64,000 bases of DNA from Fen-1301 sp963786395 (GTDB taxonomy: Bacteria > Bacteroidota > Ignavibacteria > Ignavibacteriales > Ignavibacteriaceae): NCBI GenBank assembly GCA_963786395.1, contig CAWAZD010000017.1, positions 62,001-126,000 on the forward strand. Reading direction: 5' to 3'. The position numbers were made by a program, and so were the translations under genes. Under the pieces are notes generated by a model. That model did not search any database. It saw only the letters and a program-made list of their open reading frames with translations, and was not told where the DNA came from. The stretch's first letter is position 1; the number at the start of each line of letters is the position of its first letter. Shown here piece by piece: positions 37,139-45,221 of the stretch.

Positions 37139-37860
37139 AAATCTCCTTTGTTATTACTAATTTGCATATCCGTAATATCCACCGCTACAGTATTTGTCCA
37201 CCACGCCTTACCTTTTACTGTAGGTGTTCCGACTACTGCTGCATAAAGTATAACATTTTGGAAACGTTTCCGGTTAAATTCAAACCTGTCTTCAAAATGG
37301 GCATTTATGTTATATTTTCCGGGTTCGACACTGCTCTTTATTTTATCTGCTGATTGTGGTGTTACAAAATAAAAACTTGCTAATATTTCATTTAGGTCTT
37401 TTTCTGTTTCTTTAGGATCAAAAAACATAAACATAAAGATGAACTTAAATGGCGGTTTTATAAATCCCGCCATGCCGAAAGAACACTTTATACTGTTTTT
37501 ATTAAGTATAAGTAAATCAAATTGAAACCCCCTCCCTTCAGGGGTAATAATATTTTCAACTGAAGGCATATCATCCTTAAGCAATTTAGTATTTGCTGAA
37601 ATAATCCTGTTATATCCCCTTTTACCTGGCAATTTGGGATTATCCCATATTTCTTTCAATTCCCGGTAGGATATTACGGTCTTAGCTATTTTCATGGCAG
37701 CGTGAAAATGGATTTTATGACTAACCTCCTTGAAATCCTTTTTCATTTTATATTTACCCGGCCGGACTGATAGAAAATTATCATATCCAAAATCCCGCCC
37801 AACCGCATTACCAGCTCTCCCGCTAACTTTGCCTAATGTTGGTTTTTTTAGACGCGCCAT
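37135..37860 (-). CDS. hypothetical protein, DUF6266-like
   Basis: A 241-aa basic protein. The N-terminus GKVSGRAGNAVGRDFGYDNF and VRPGKYK resembles DUF6266 proteins of Bacteroidota ('GKVGNVVG ... VRSRPK'). The rest is predicted mixed alpha/beta with no membrane helix or signal peptide. The ATG at 37860 is followed 4 bases before its stop by the subtilase start, so the two are co-translated. The 11-bp tandem repeat begins about 42 bases upstream of this start, in the promoter region. Function unknown. Confidence 0.65.
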   Translation of the reverse strand: MARLKKPTLGKVSGRAGNAVGRDFGYDNFLSVRPGKYKMKKDFKEVSHKIHFHAAMKIAKTVISYRELKEIWDNPKLPGKRGYNRIISANTKLLKDDMPSVENIITPEGRGFQFDLLILNKNSIKCSFGMAGFIKPPFKFIFMFMFFDPKETEKDLNEILASFYFVTPQSADKIKSSVEPGKYNINAHFEDRFEFNRKRFQNVILYAAVVGTPTVKGKAWWTNTVAVDITDMQISNNKGDL

Positions 37861-37901
37861 ATTGGGGCCTTTTTTTTTGCCTTAATTATTTTCTAAAAAG
37901 T

Positions 37902-37945
37902 ACGATTTCAAAACGATTTCAAAACGATTTCAAAACGATTTTACC
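37902..37945. repeat. 11-bp tandem repeat, four copies (ACGATTTCAAA)
   Basis: Units start at 37902, 37913, 37924 and 37935 (the last one ends ACGATTTTACC). It is the same unit and phase as at 1511-1554 and again lies upstream of a minus-strand start codon. Confidence 0.92.
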
Positions 37946-37989
37946 CTATGATTACACTAATTCGTTATATATTGATGGGTACTAACAAT

Positions 37990-38622
37990 CTATATCCTGT
38001 AATTAAACCCGCCGTTAAATCCCGTAAACGTACCGCGACTACTAAATATTCCATAATAATGGGAGTTCAAATATGTGTTCATCTTAAACTCTAACAATAC
38101 ATCCCAATTGGTTGTCATCTGATGTATAAATCCAATACCCGTACTTATATTAAATAAATTTTCACTTTCATTTGTACCAACAGAGTATAATATCTCTTGC
38201 CCCCCGTCTGGTGTATTTACCAATTGCATATCATAGGATTTATACTTCAGGTACGAGTACCCGATACCACCTTCTACAAAAAGCTGGAACTTAGCGGGTT
38301 CAATAATAATATACCTTCCTCCTGCCATAATTCTTGATAACGAATGATCACTCTCCGGATAACTTCTCAAAGGATCATTGTGAATTATAGTATTAGGATA
38401 AAATATATAATATCTTTTATCCCATACAGAGTAGTCTGTACTTACAAACAAATTGAACCTGGGATTAATATTGTAGTTGTACTGGAATGCACCCGACAAC
38501 CCTGATGATGATGACATCGGGTTTACTGTACCGCCTGTAAATTGGATCGATGACTTTCCTTGCGGGAATACCAGGTAAGCTAACAATTGAACGAACGCAG
38601 TTATAAGACATAACTTTTTCAT
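37990..38622 (-). CDS. outer membrane beta-barrel protein
   Basis: A 210-aa protein with a signal peptide (MKKLCLITAFVQLLAYLVFP, cleavage about 20) and alternating aromatic strands such as FNLFVSTDYSVWDKRYYIFY, FQLFVEGGIGYSYLKYKSYD and NISTGIGFIHQMTTNWDVLLEF. It ends in FNGGFNYRI, typical of small OmpW/OmpA-type barrels of Bacteroidota. Its specific role cannot be read. A terminator-like hairpin lies beyond the next gene upstream. Confidence 0.8.
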   Translation of the reverse strand: MKKLCLITAFVQLLAYLVFPQGKSSIQFTGGTVNPMSSSSGLSGAFQYNYNINPRFNLFVSTDYSVWDKRYYIFYPNTIIHNDPLRSYPESDHSLSRIMAGGRYIIIEPAKFQLFVEGGIGYSYLKYKSYDMQLVNTPDGGQEILYSVGTNESENLFNISTGIGFIHQMTTNWDVLLEFKMNTYLNSHYYGIFSSRGTFTGFNGGFNYRI

Positions 38623-39011
38623 ATATGTAACCTTTCCATTTATTTATAATGAAAAAAGTATATCTTATCTCAGAGGCAAACCTTGTGTTGTTATAAAACC
38701 GTACGAATTATAATAATTCTGAATTTAAATGTCAATTGCTAAATGTCAACTAATTCATACTAATTGTCATTCTGAACGTAACAGCTCGTCCGCCTTTGGA
38801 GGGAAATGGAGTGAAGTATTCCATCAATCCATTTAAAGACAAATATTTTTGCTTGAGTCTTTCATTCAACTGATAAAGGAAATAGCTGGACAAAAACATC
38901 TTTAAATGCTTCAGTTTATTCACTTGTTATAGTGCCGGGCGAACACAAAAAAGCCGTTATTTAATAACGGCTTTTTCCATATAAGTCCTATAATTTACTA
39001 TTTTTTCTAAA
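38623..39011. other. intergenic region with a dispersed repeat and a terminator
   Basis: 389 bases. 38763-38825 is a 'GTCATTCTGAACGTAACAG' repeat with the GTGAAGTATTCC end. 38946-38976 is an intrinsic terminator. I see no gene in the rest. Confidence 0.7.
38946..38976. terminator. bidirectional intrinsic terminator
   Basis: The stem AAAGCCGTTATT/AATAACGGCTTT is flanked by A6 and T5, so it works in both directions. It ends the HEPN/MNT transcript whose last gene stops at 39012. Confidence 0.9.
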
Positions 39012-39332
39012 CTAGGCAGCTATCTCAATCCCTTCTTTTTTTACAATGCCTATTAAAGGCGAGTACTGATCCGACAAGAATTTTTTCTCACCTATCGTTA
39101 TTGGTTCAAGTTTATAACTTACTTCGCTTGCAGAATACCATATTAACCTTGCATATTTATCCGAATCATCATCAAACAATGGAGAAACAAGCATTAAATC
39201 AATATCACTATCTTTTGAAGCTATCCCTTTTGCCTGGCTTCCATATAAATAAGCCTTAGAAATGTGCAATCCTTTGCCTTCTAATACCTTTAGATAATCC
39301 TTAATAATTATTATAATTTCTTTATCAACCAT
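39012..39332 (-). CDS. MNT-type minimal nucleotidyltransferase, HEPN partner
   Basis: A 106-aa nucleotidyltransferase of the Pol-beta superfamily. The signature GSQAKGIASKDSDIDLMLVS (residues 32-51) holds the GSxAxG turn and the two catalytic Asp. Such proteins are antitoxins of HEPN/MNT toxin-antitoxin pairs and neutralise the HEPN RNase by adenylylation in studied cases. It overlaps by 22 bases the HEPN gene upstream, the usual order. Confidence 0.9.
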   Translation of the reverse strand: MVDKEIIIIIKDYLKVLEGKGLHISKAYLYGSQAKGIASKDSDIDLMLVSPLFDDDSDKYARLIWYSASEVSYKLEPITIGEKKFLSDQYSPLIGIVKKEGIEIAA

Positions 39333-39697
39333 GAAAACAATTCTTTTGTTTGTTGTAAATATTCTCTGGCATTTTCAACATTAGGAACAATAGGTTTATA
39401 ATCAGGATATCTGCCTTCTAACTGATATTTCAATAATAATCCGATTAAGTCTTTTTGTGATTCATCAAGTGATAATTCTGCTTTTTGGACAAGATATATC
39501 AAATTATGAGTTTTTGGCGCATAGTCATTATTAACTTTTACATAATGCGCCTTTAGTGGCTTCTCAATAGTTAAATGTCACCAAAATAATCCATGAACTG
39601 TTTTGCCTTTATCAATAAGGATTTCACATGTATCCAAATCGGATTCGGCAGAAGATATCCAATAATCGATTTGAGTATTTTTATTAAATTCTGGCAT
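39311..39697 (-). pseudogene. HEPN domain protein interrupted by an in-frame TGA
   Basis: From the ATG at 39697 the frame reads MPEFNKNTQIDYWISSAESD and on, then GLFW, a TGA (39578-39580), then HLTIEKPLKAHYVK and THNLIYLVQKAELSLDESQK to the stop at 39311. These flanks are diagnostic of HEPN domains, in which the interrupted position is usually Gly or Cys (FxGHLxxEKxxKA), so one base change explains the TGA. Corrected length is 128 aa, normal. Read as it stands, only a 40-aa fragment would be made, or a short form from an internal start. As toxin of a HEPN/MNT pair, inactivation would be harmless to the host. Read error is an alternative. Confidence 0.75.
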
Positions 39698-39751
39698 TAT
39701 TTTATAATTATTTTTACAAATATAGTTAATAAACAATAAAACTAAAATAAA

Positions 39752-41584
39752 CTAACCTATGTTAACAGGTAGGTAGAATGAAAACGTACTCCCCTTGCCC
39801 GGTTCACTGTCAACAATAATCCTTCCTCCCTGCGCTTGCACGAATTCCTTCGATATCGCAAGTCCCAGCCCCGTCCCCTTATTCTTATTCCCAACCTGTA
39901 CAAACCGCTTGAATATTTTATCCTGATCCTCCTTCGATATCCCCGGCCCCTGGTCATGCACAGAAAACTTTATAAACTCGTTCTCATTTTCCGCATTAAG
40001 GTCAATGTATCCATTCTCCGGAGTGTACCTGATCGCATTCGTAATAAGATTTACAAGCACCCATACCGTCTTCTCAAGATCAGCTTTCACATCTGGAAGA
40101 TTATCTGCTACATTCAGGTTAATCTGTATCTTCTTCTCTGACAATAACATCATAATAGCTGTAACTGAAAGATCCGCAATATCTTCAGGACGGACTTTAG
40201 ATATTTTAAGTTTAATATTCCCCGTCTCTGTCTGTGAGAAATCAAGTAGCTCATTCACCATCTTGGATAACCGCGCCGACTGCTGCCTTACAGAATAAAT
40301 CAGATTGATCTGCTCATCATTAAGTTTCCCGATCCTGTTATCCTCAAGCAGTTTAAGACTAAGATTAATTGATGATATCGGAGTCTTAAGTTCATGAGAC
40401 ACTGTAGCTATTAAGTTTGTCTTTGCAACATCTCTCTCTTCAAATAGAGTAATGTTTTTCAGAAGCAGAATAAAACCAATCGTTATCTGCTGGTCACTAC
40501 CAGTTGGTTTTGTCTTAATTTCAATAATCTCTCTTGAATAATAATACTCTTTCTGGTTCTGAATAATCTTTATTGGTTTCTCATCTTCACCGGTTTTCCC
40601 TTCACCATTCTTAATCATTCCTTTTACCAGTTCCCTGAACAGATCATTGTTTATTGCAACATCCGGTGCATACCTGCCAACAATATCTGAATTCCTTAAT
40701 CCGGTCAGCGATAATGCCCCTCTGTTTGCCATCAGGATAGACTTGTTTTCATCTAATATGAATACAGCATCCTGAAGATTCTCAATTACAGCATCTAATC
40801 TTTTCTTCTCAAATAATAAATTGTTTAGATTACTTTCATCATATTCCTTTAACCTTACCGCCATTGTATTAAATGCAGCGGCAAGGTCCCCCAGTTCATC
40901 TTTTGAACTGAATTTCAACTTCTGGTCATAATTCCCCTTTGATATTGCCTTTATCTTTTCTGTAAGTTCAAGTATGGGATCTACTATTGAAGCCGGATAC
41001 CTGATTATGAAAAACAATGTTATCAGTGTACTTAATGATCCGATAATTATCATCCATAATGAAATTCGCCTGGCTGTTGTTTCAATCCTGCTGTTAATCC
41101 TGTAAACTGCGCTCATATTGATATTATAAATATCAACTATTGACTGCCTGGTTATTGAATACGAATTCCTCGCTGCTACTATTGAAATAGAATTTGGATT
41201 CTGCTCAATTACACTTAGTAAATTATTGTAATTGGTAGATAGCTCTTCAACCATTTCCCTTTCACCCGGTTCGGTGATGTTATTCTTCTCTTCCTGATAA
41301 TATTTTGCAAAATTGCTCTTTTCAACTAAATATTTATCATCAAGTAAACCCTTCCCCGGATCTTCCGTTTCCAATGATGACCGGTTCGTTTGGTAATCAT
41401 ACATCCTGTCCAGAGCCTGCAGCATTTTCATTGTATACTCAACAGAATTGTAATTATTGGCAAGTGTCCCTTTGGATGCGTTCGAAAGGTAATTAATAAA
41501 TACTATTCCAAGAATACTAAGTAAAAGTATAACTGAAAATAAAAACGCCAGACCTGCAAATATTTTACTTTTTATTTTTTTCAT
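39752..41584 (-). CDS. HAMP-PAS sensor histidine kinase of the kdp locus
   Basis: A 610-aa membrane sensor kinase. It has TM1 (about 9-30), a helical periplasmic region (30-170), TM2 (about 174-195), HAMP (195-248), a PAS-like domain (about 258-385), the HisKA H-box SHELKTPISS (about 395) and HATPase boxes NLITNAIRYTP, DQGPGISKEDQD and GTGLGLAISKEF. It overlaps by 20 bases a protein that holds the KdpD N-terminal and Usp domains, so the classical KdpD is split in two here, with a different sensor part on the kinase. It probably phosphorylates the NtrC-type regulator at 53499-54842. Confidence 0.9.
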   Translation of the reverse strand: MKKIKSKIFAGLAFLFSVILLLSILGIVFINYLSNASKGTLANNYNSVEYTMKMLQALDRMYDYQTNRSSLETEDPGKGLLDDKYLVEKSNFAKYYQEEKNNITEPGEREMVEELSTNYNNLLSVIEQNPNSISIVAARNSYSITRQSIVDIYNINMSAVYRINSRIETTARRISLWMIIIGSLSTLITLFFIIRYPASIVDPILELTEKIKAISKGNYDQKLKFSSKDELGDLAAAFNTMAVRLKEYDESNLNNLLFEKKRLDAVIENLQDAVFILDENKSILMANRGALSLTGLRNSDIVGRYAPDVAINNDLFRELVKGMIKNGEGKTGEDEKPIKIIQNQKEYYYSREIIEIKTKPTGSDQQITIGFILLLKNITLFEERDVAKTNLIATVSHELKTPISSINLSLKLLEDNRIGKLNDEQINLIYSVRQQSARLSKMVNELLDFSQTETGNIKLKISKVRPEDIADLSVTAIMMLLSEKKIQINLNVADNLPDVKADLEKTVWVLVNLITNAIRYTPENGYIDLNAENENEFIKFSVHDQGPGISKEDQDKIFKRFVQVGNKNKGTGLGLAISKEFVQAQGGRIIVDSEPGKGSTFSFYLPVNIG

Positions 41585-42710
41585 TGTTGGATACTATCAA
41601 AATGTCAATATTGTTTTTAGATGTATAAGCCAGCAGCTCAGTAAATAAATTCCCCTTCAGCCGCTTGTATATCGAAAATGACGGCATACCCATTATAACC
41701 ATCTCAACCTCATTTTCTAATGCCGTCTCAGCTATTACCTTCGCAACATCTTTATCAGCTTTCTGAATTACCTCGGCACCAAGCTCAGTAGCAAGTTTGA
41801 AATTGTTAATAAGTAACCTCTGATCTTTAGCATCTATTTTATCACCTGCCTCATCAGGTGTCTGTACATAAAGTACATACCATCGGGAATTATTTGCAGC
41901 CACTATTCTTGATGACTTCCTGATTATGTTTGCCGCGGTTTTGGAATTGGAACTTACACATGTTATAAGCGCGTTTATCTTTTCACGCTGCTGTAAAGGG
42001 ATATCTTTTACAATTTTTCTTTCCACCTGGTGAGATACCTCTTTCAATGCAAGGTCCCTTAGCTGCAGCAGCTTATCCTTCTGGAAGAAATTATTTAGTG
42101 CAAAAGGTACTTTGGCTTTATCATAAATTTTACCGTCCTCTAGTCTTTCTATCAGATCTTCAATGGATAGATCAACATTTATTACTTCATCCGCTTTCTG
42201 TATAATAATGTCTGGGACTCTCTCCCTTATCTCCACACCGGTAATCTTCTCAACTCTTTCATTTATACTCTCAATGTGCTGGATATTTACAGTCGTAATT
42301 ACAGAAATACCTTCCTCAAGAATTTCTATTACATCCTGCCATCTCTTTTCGTTTTTCGATCCGGGAATATTTGTATGGGCAAGTTCATCAACAAGTGCAA
42401 CTTCAGGTTTAATCCTGATTACCGCGTCAACATCCATCTCGTCAAGCTGCTTCCCCTTATAAAATACCTTCCGGCGTGGTAATGCCGGCAGATCTTCTGT
42501 AAGTTGCTTTGTTTCAATCCTGTTGTGGGTTTCAATAAATCCGATCATTACATTAATACCGCTCTTCTGAAGCTCATGCGCCTCCTGAAGCATCCTGTAT
42601 GTCTTCCCCACCCCTGCTGCCATACCAATATATATCTTTAGCTTTCCGCGTTTTGATGAGCGTACCAATTCAATGAAATGCTCTACATTAATGGAAAACT
42701 CTGGTTCCAT
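41565..42710 (-). CDS. kdpD: KdpD N-terminal sensor domain plus Usp domain, without kinase
   Basis: A 381-aa protein equal to the cytoplasmic N-terminal half of KdpD. Residues 20-230 are the KdpD domain with Walker A IGMAAGVGKTY (28-38), DELAHTNIPGSKNEKRWQDV and HIESINERVEKITG. Residues 245-375 are a universal-stress-protein domain. The four-helix membrane part and kinase of classical KdpD are missing and are supplied by the next gene in modified form. It is likely a sensor of K+ or of a nucleotide signal. Start codon ATG at 42710, 11 bases after the upstream gene. Confidence 0.93.
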   Translation of the reverse strand: MEPEFSINVEHFIELVRSSKRGKLKIYIGMAAGVGKTYRMLQEAHELQKSGINVMIGFIETHNRIETKQLTEDLPALPRRKVFYKGKQLDEMDVDAVIRIKPEVALVDELAHTNIPGSKNEKRWQDVIEILEEGISVITTVNIQHIESINERVEKITGVEIRERVPDIIIQKADEVINVDLSIEDLIERLEDGKIYDKAKVPFALNNFFQKDKLLQLRDLALKEVSHQVERKIVKDIPLQQREKINALITCVSSNSKTAANIIRKSSRIVAANNSRWYVLYVQTPDEAGDKIDAKDQRLLINNFKLATELGAEVIQKADKDVAKVIAETALENEVEMVIMGMPSFSIYKRLKGNLFTELLAYTSKNNIDILIVSNNEKNKK

Positions 42711-42721
42711 ACTGAATTATT

Positions 42722-43138
42722 CTATGACCATGTATAAATATAACACTTAATTTCATCAGAATAATACTTGTCTGCCTCAATTATAAAACCTAGTGAGGCA
42801 AGTATCTTTTTTATTTCTTCAAAAACATTTGGGTCATATTCCTTCCCTATATGGAACAAGGTAAGGCTTTTAAGCTTTAAGTATAAATATAATTTGTTAT
42901 GACGAAAACTTAAATCAAATTTTGTCAGATTGGAATCCGTAACTAATGAAATGTCAAGTTTATTGTTTACTAACTCATAATTGGCTGAAGGGAAATAGTG
43001 CAGTATATTGAAAAGTATCAGACCCAGAACTATGTTATTTTCATCCCGGTCTTTGGAGGCAAGAAGATAGCGGATCTGCTCTGCATCTCCGCATTTCCGA
43101 AAGTATGTGTCAATTATCTTTTGCATGAGCTTATCCAC
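42722..43138 (-). CDS. hypothetical protein at the head of the kdpD unit
   Basis: A 138-aa soluble protein. It begins MDKLMQKIIDTYFRKCGDAE and later has strand-rich segments (FDLSFRHNKLYLYLKLKSL) and a Cys near the end (IKCYIYTWS). I do not recognise a family. It lies 11 bases before the kdpD sensor gene and 57 bases after a sigma-54-like element, so it is the first gene of the sensor operon and could modulate the kinase. No signal peptide or membrane helix. Confidence 0.7.
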   Translation of the reverse strand: MDKLMQKIIDTYFRKCGDAEQIRYLLASKDRDENNIVLGLILFNILHYFPSANYELVNNKLDISLVTDSNLTKFDLSFRHNKLYLYLKLKSLTLFHIGKEYDPNVFEEIKKILASLGFIIEADKYYSDEIKCYIYTWS

Positions 43139-43183
43139 TTTATGTAAGATTACCGGGATAATATTTCCAGGCTATTTTTATTA

Positions 43184-43201
43184 ACTCAATTGGTATGCCA
43201 A
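43184..43201 (-). promoter_or_regulatory. sigma-54-like -24/-12 element before the kdpD sensor operon
   Basis: On the minus strand TTGGCAT-ACCAA-TTGA, with the GG at 43199-43198 and the -12 G at 43187. It lies about 50 bases before the ATG at 43138. It matches the consensus TGGCAC-N5-TTGC except at the third base of each half end. Paired boxes lie about 155 bases upstream of it. Confidence 0.55.
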
Positions 43202-43242
43202 CCCCTGAGAACCTTTTAAAAATGAAATGATATCATTATCAT

Positions 43243-43312
43243 TATAGCCCAGGCATTTATGCCTGGGATTAAATAATATTTTAACGATTAAAAAGGGGAT
43301 TCATCCCCTTCC
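43243..43312. repeat. two dispersed palindromes
   Basis: TAGCCCAGGCATTTATGCCT then GGG (43244-43265) and AAGGGGATTCATCCCCTT (about 43292-43309). Both match the cluster at 25108-25170, in the same order. Confidence 0.88.
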
Positions 43313-43352
43313 CTACCCTTGTCATTAATTGCGAAATTAAAAACCTCTATCC

Positions 43353-43384
43353 TTCCATTTTGACAATATCCTTTCCATTTTGGT
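43353..43384. promoter_or_regulatory. paired CCATTTTG boxes 20 bp apart
   Basis: TTCCATTTTG occurs at 43353-43362 and 43373-43382, so the spacing is exactly 20 bp. A similar pair lies at 44889-44918. They could be enhancer sites for the NtrC-type regulator. Confidence 0.5.
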
Positions 43385-43415
43385 ATACCTTCACCATTTA
43401 TTCATTTAACTACTT

Positions 43416-44787
43416 CTACAACCTGAATAGCATCGCTGCAATTATCCGCGATTCAACTTTCACAAGATCAGGAGTCCATCCTGGTGTAACCGGATCATTT
43501 ATATAACCATTCGGGGATGTAACTCCGCCATGCCCCGCAAAATATGGTATGCTGGCTTCCCTGTGAACAAATTCCAATTCCCAGGTAATATATTCACTTG
43601 GCATATATTGTATTGTAGTAGAAAAATCCCATGCATTAAACTCGTCTCCGGGATTTGTTGTAAAGTTCTGACCAGCAACACCTGTAGGGGTTAAAACTAA
43701 ATAACGTCCCGGGTTCTGCATATACCCTCCGCCAATATTCCAGGCAAACTGCTCATCCGCAAACCATAAATGATTGTATAACATCGCACTTATAAAATTT
43801 TGTTTTGGACCTCCTGATCCGCCAAATGGCGTAACACCTCCACCGGATTCAAAACCTAAATCCGCTGTTAAAGAAAAAGCTGCCTTTGATATAAAGCTGC
43901 CTGGATTTTTTAAGTAACGGACTTGTAAACTATTGTCGCTGTGTATTCGTAACCTGCTCGTTATTCGCAGGCGTGTCGTAACCATAGTATCCGTTGAATA
44001 CCCAGGAAATACTTTCTAATGGTCTATATAAAATCTGATAACCAACCCCCGGTTCCTCATTAAACATTCCGTAAGTCTGCCATCCATTAATTAACCAAAG
44101 CTCTATTTTAAGTTTATCAGTTGGGAAAGTCTGCAGCCTTGCTCCATGGAAAAACCAGGGTGTATTATCCGAAGTGTATGACGGCTGGTAAGACCAGTTC
44201 TCAAAATTTGTATATGACATTAACCCTACATATGACATAAATATTCCTACATCAAGATTTATCCCGTGCCAGACATCCCAGTGATATCCTCCGTATGCTT
44301 CACTCACATAACGATAAGCATTGTCAAGATTAAACTGACCACGCAGTACACTGTTATCATTCCTCGGAATTCCTGTTGCTCTTGTTCCCATCTGAAGAAA
44401 AAGTCTTCCTCTTGCATTCCCGTAATGGAAATCTCCTCCGAATGCTATGAATGAAAGATCAATTTCGTTCGAACGGAATGTTGCTGTTGAACCAACATTT
44501 GTATGATCAATCGGACGATTAAATGAATAATTGTAATTCACATCTATTATAAACGATCCTGTAAAATATTTAGAATCAAGAAGCGCCGAATGCTGCCTGT
44601 TGTTACCGTTTAACCAGGTAAAATCTCCAAATGCAAATGGTTCACTTGCTGCTTCCTCTTTTGTAACTGCAGTAGTTGATGTATCTGATTTGCTATCACC
44701 AAATGTTAACTGTGATGCACTTAATATTAAAATCGCAATCACCAAAATCTGATTATTATTTAATCTACTAGTAAATGATGTTCTCAT
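43416..44787 (-). pseudogene. outer membrane porin of the kdp locus, one frameshift
   Basis: A beta-barrel porin of the OmpL/Bbp2-like kind often found in kdp clusters of Bacteroidota. The N-terminal piece (44787 to about 43952) has a signal peptide (ILVIAILILSASQLTFG) and repeated aromatic strands such as GGDFHYGNARGRLFLQMG. The rest continues in another frame with RIHSDNSLQVRYLKNPGSFI and the terminal strand ESRIIAAMLFRL. One extra T at 43951-43952 links them and gives about 456 aa. A K+-permeable outer membrane pore would serve the pump. The start has an AAGGA site and a sigma-54-like element about 40 bases upstream. Confidence 0.82.
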
Positions 44788-44820
44788 CTTATTCCTTTTT
44801 ATAAAACTACCTATTACTTA

Positions 44821-44837
44821 TCCAAATGAAATGCCAG
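44821..44837 (-). promoter_or_regulatory. sigma-54-like -24/-12 element before the porin gene
   Basis: On the minus strand CTGGCAT-TTCAT-TTGGA. The -24 GG is at 44835-44834 and the -12 G at 44823, at the consensus 11-base distance. It ends about 34 bases before the porin ATG. Confidence 0.55.
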
Positions 44838-44886
44838 CCATAAAAAGAAGGAAATTAGATGAACTTAAACAATTTAACTCAAATCA

Positions 44887-44922
44887 TTTCCCATTATGGA
44901 AGGATTATTTCCATTATGAAAT
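44887..44922. promoter_or_regulatory. paired CCATTATG boxes 20 bp apart, shared by divergent kdp promoters
   Basis: TTCCCATTATGGAA and TTTCCATTATGAAA, each an imperfect palindrome, have CATTATG at 44891 and 44911. They lie between the two divergent sigma-54-like elements, about 55 bp from one and 70 from the other. Confidence 0.6.
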
Positions 44923-44984
44923 AGTCTATTTACCAGCTGAGCCGTGGTTCATTGAAATTTATGACTTGGTGTGATGATTTCGAT

Positions 44985-45000
44985 TTGGCATCAAATTGGA
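44985..45000 (+). promoter_or_regulatory. sigma-54-like element before the kdp structural operon
   Basis: TTGGCATCAAATTGGA has the -24 GG at 44987-44988 and a G at 44999, the right distance, but the -12 half reads TGGA instead of TTGC. It ends 33 bases before the first small ORF of the operon. Confidence 0.45.
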
Positions 45001-45033
45001 GATATCATCACAATTAAATTAAGGAAATCAATA

Positions 45034-45120
45034 ATGTTTATTGCACTGTCAATGTTTGTTTTAGGTGTTTTGCTTTTCTATCTGAGTATCAAATTCATTG
45101 ATTTTATTGATAAACTTTAA
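45034..45120 (+). CDS. 28-aa membrane peptide, first gene of the kdp operon
   Basis: MFIALSMFVLGVLLFYLSIK and the end FIDFIDKL: a single helix with a short polar tail. An AAGGA site lies 9 bases before the ATG. It is followed 16 bases later by KdpF and looks like part of the same transcript. It does not match KdpF closely; it may be another subunit-stabilising peptide. Being so short, it rests mainly on the ribosome site and position. Confidence 0.55.
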   Translation: MFIALSMFVLGVLLFYLSIKFIDFIDKL

Positions 45121-45136
45121 CTGAAAGGAACATCAA

Positions 45137-45214
45137 ATGATTTGGCTTTTAATTCTGTGTATTGTAGTTGGAATTTATCTTACTTATGCTTTAATCAAAC
45201 CGGAGAAATTCTGA
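45137..45214 (+). CDS. kdpF: KdpF-like 25-aa subunit of the K+ pump
   Basis: MIWLLILCIVVGIYLTYALI then KPEKF. KdpF is a ~29-aa helix that stabilises the KdpABC complex, and the end '(L/I)xPExF' is characteristic. An AAAGGAA site lies 8 bases before the ATG, and KdpA starts 7 bases after the stop. The small size and the exact position before kdpA support the call. Confidence 0.85.
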   Translation: MIWLLILCIVVGIYLTYALIKPEKF

Positions 45215-45221
45215 GCTGTAT

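Noticed and set aside
37902..37945. 11-bp repeats as a small CRISPR array
   Set aside because: There are no spacers between units and the units are far too short.
17052..39580. TGA read as Gly throughout the genome
   Set aside because: Both in-frame TGAs fall at Gly-like positions, but TGA is the natural stop of HPr, MaoC and other genes at normal lengths, so a changed code is not supported.
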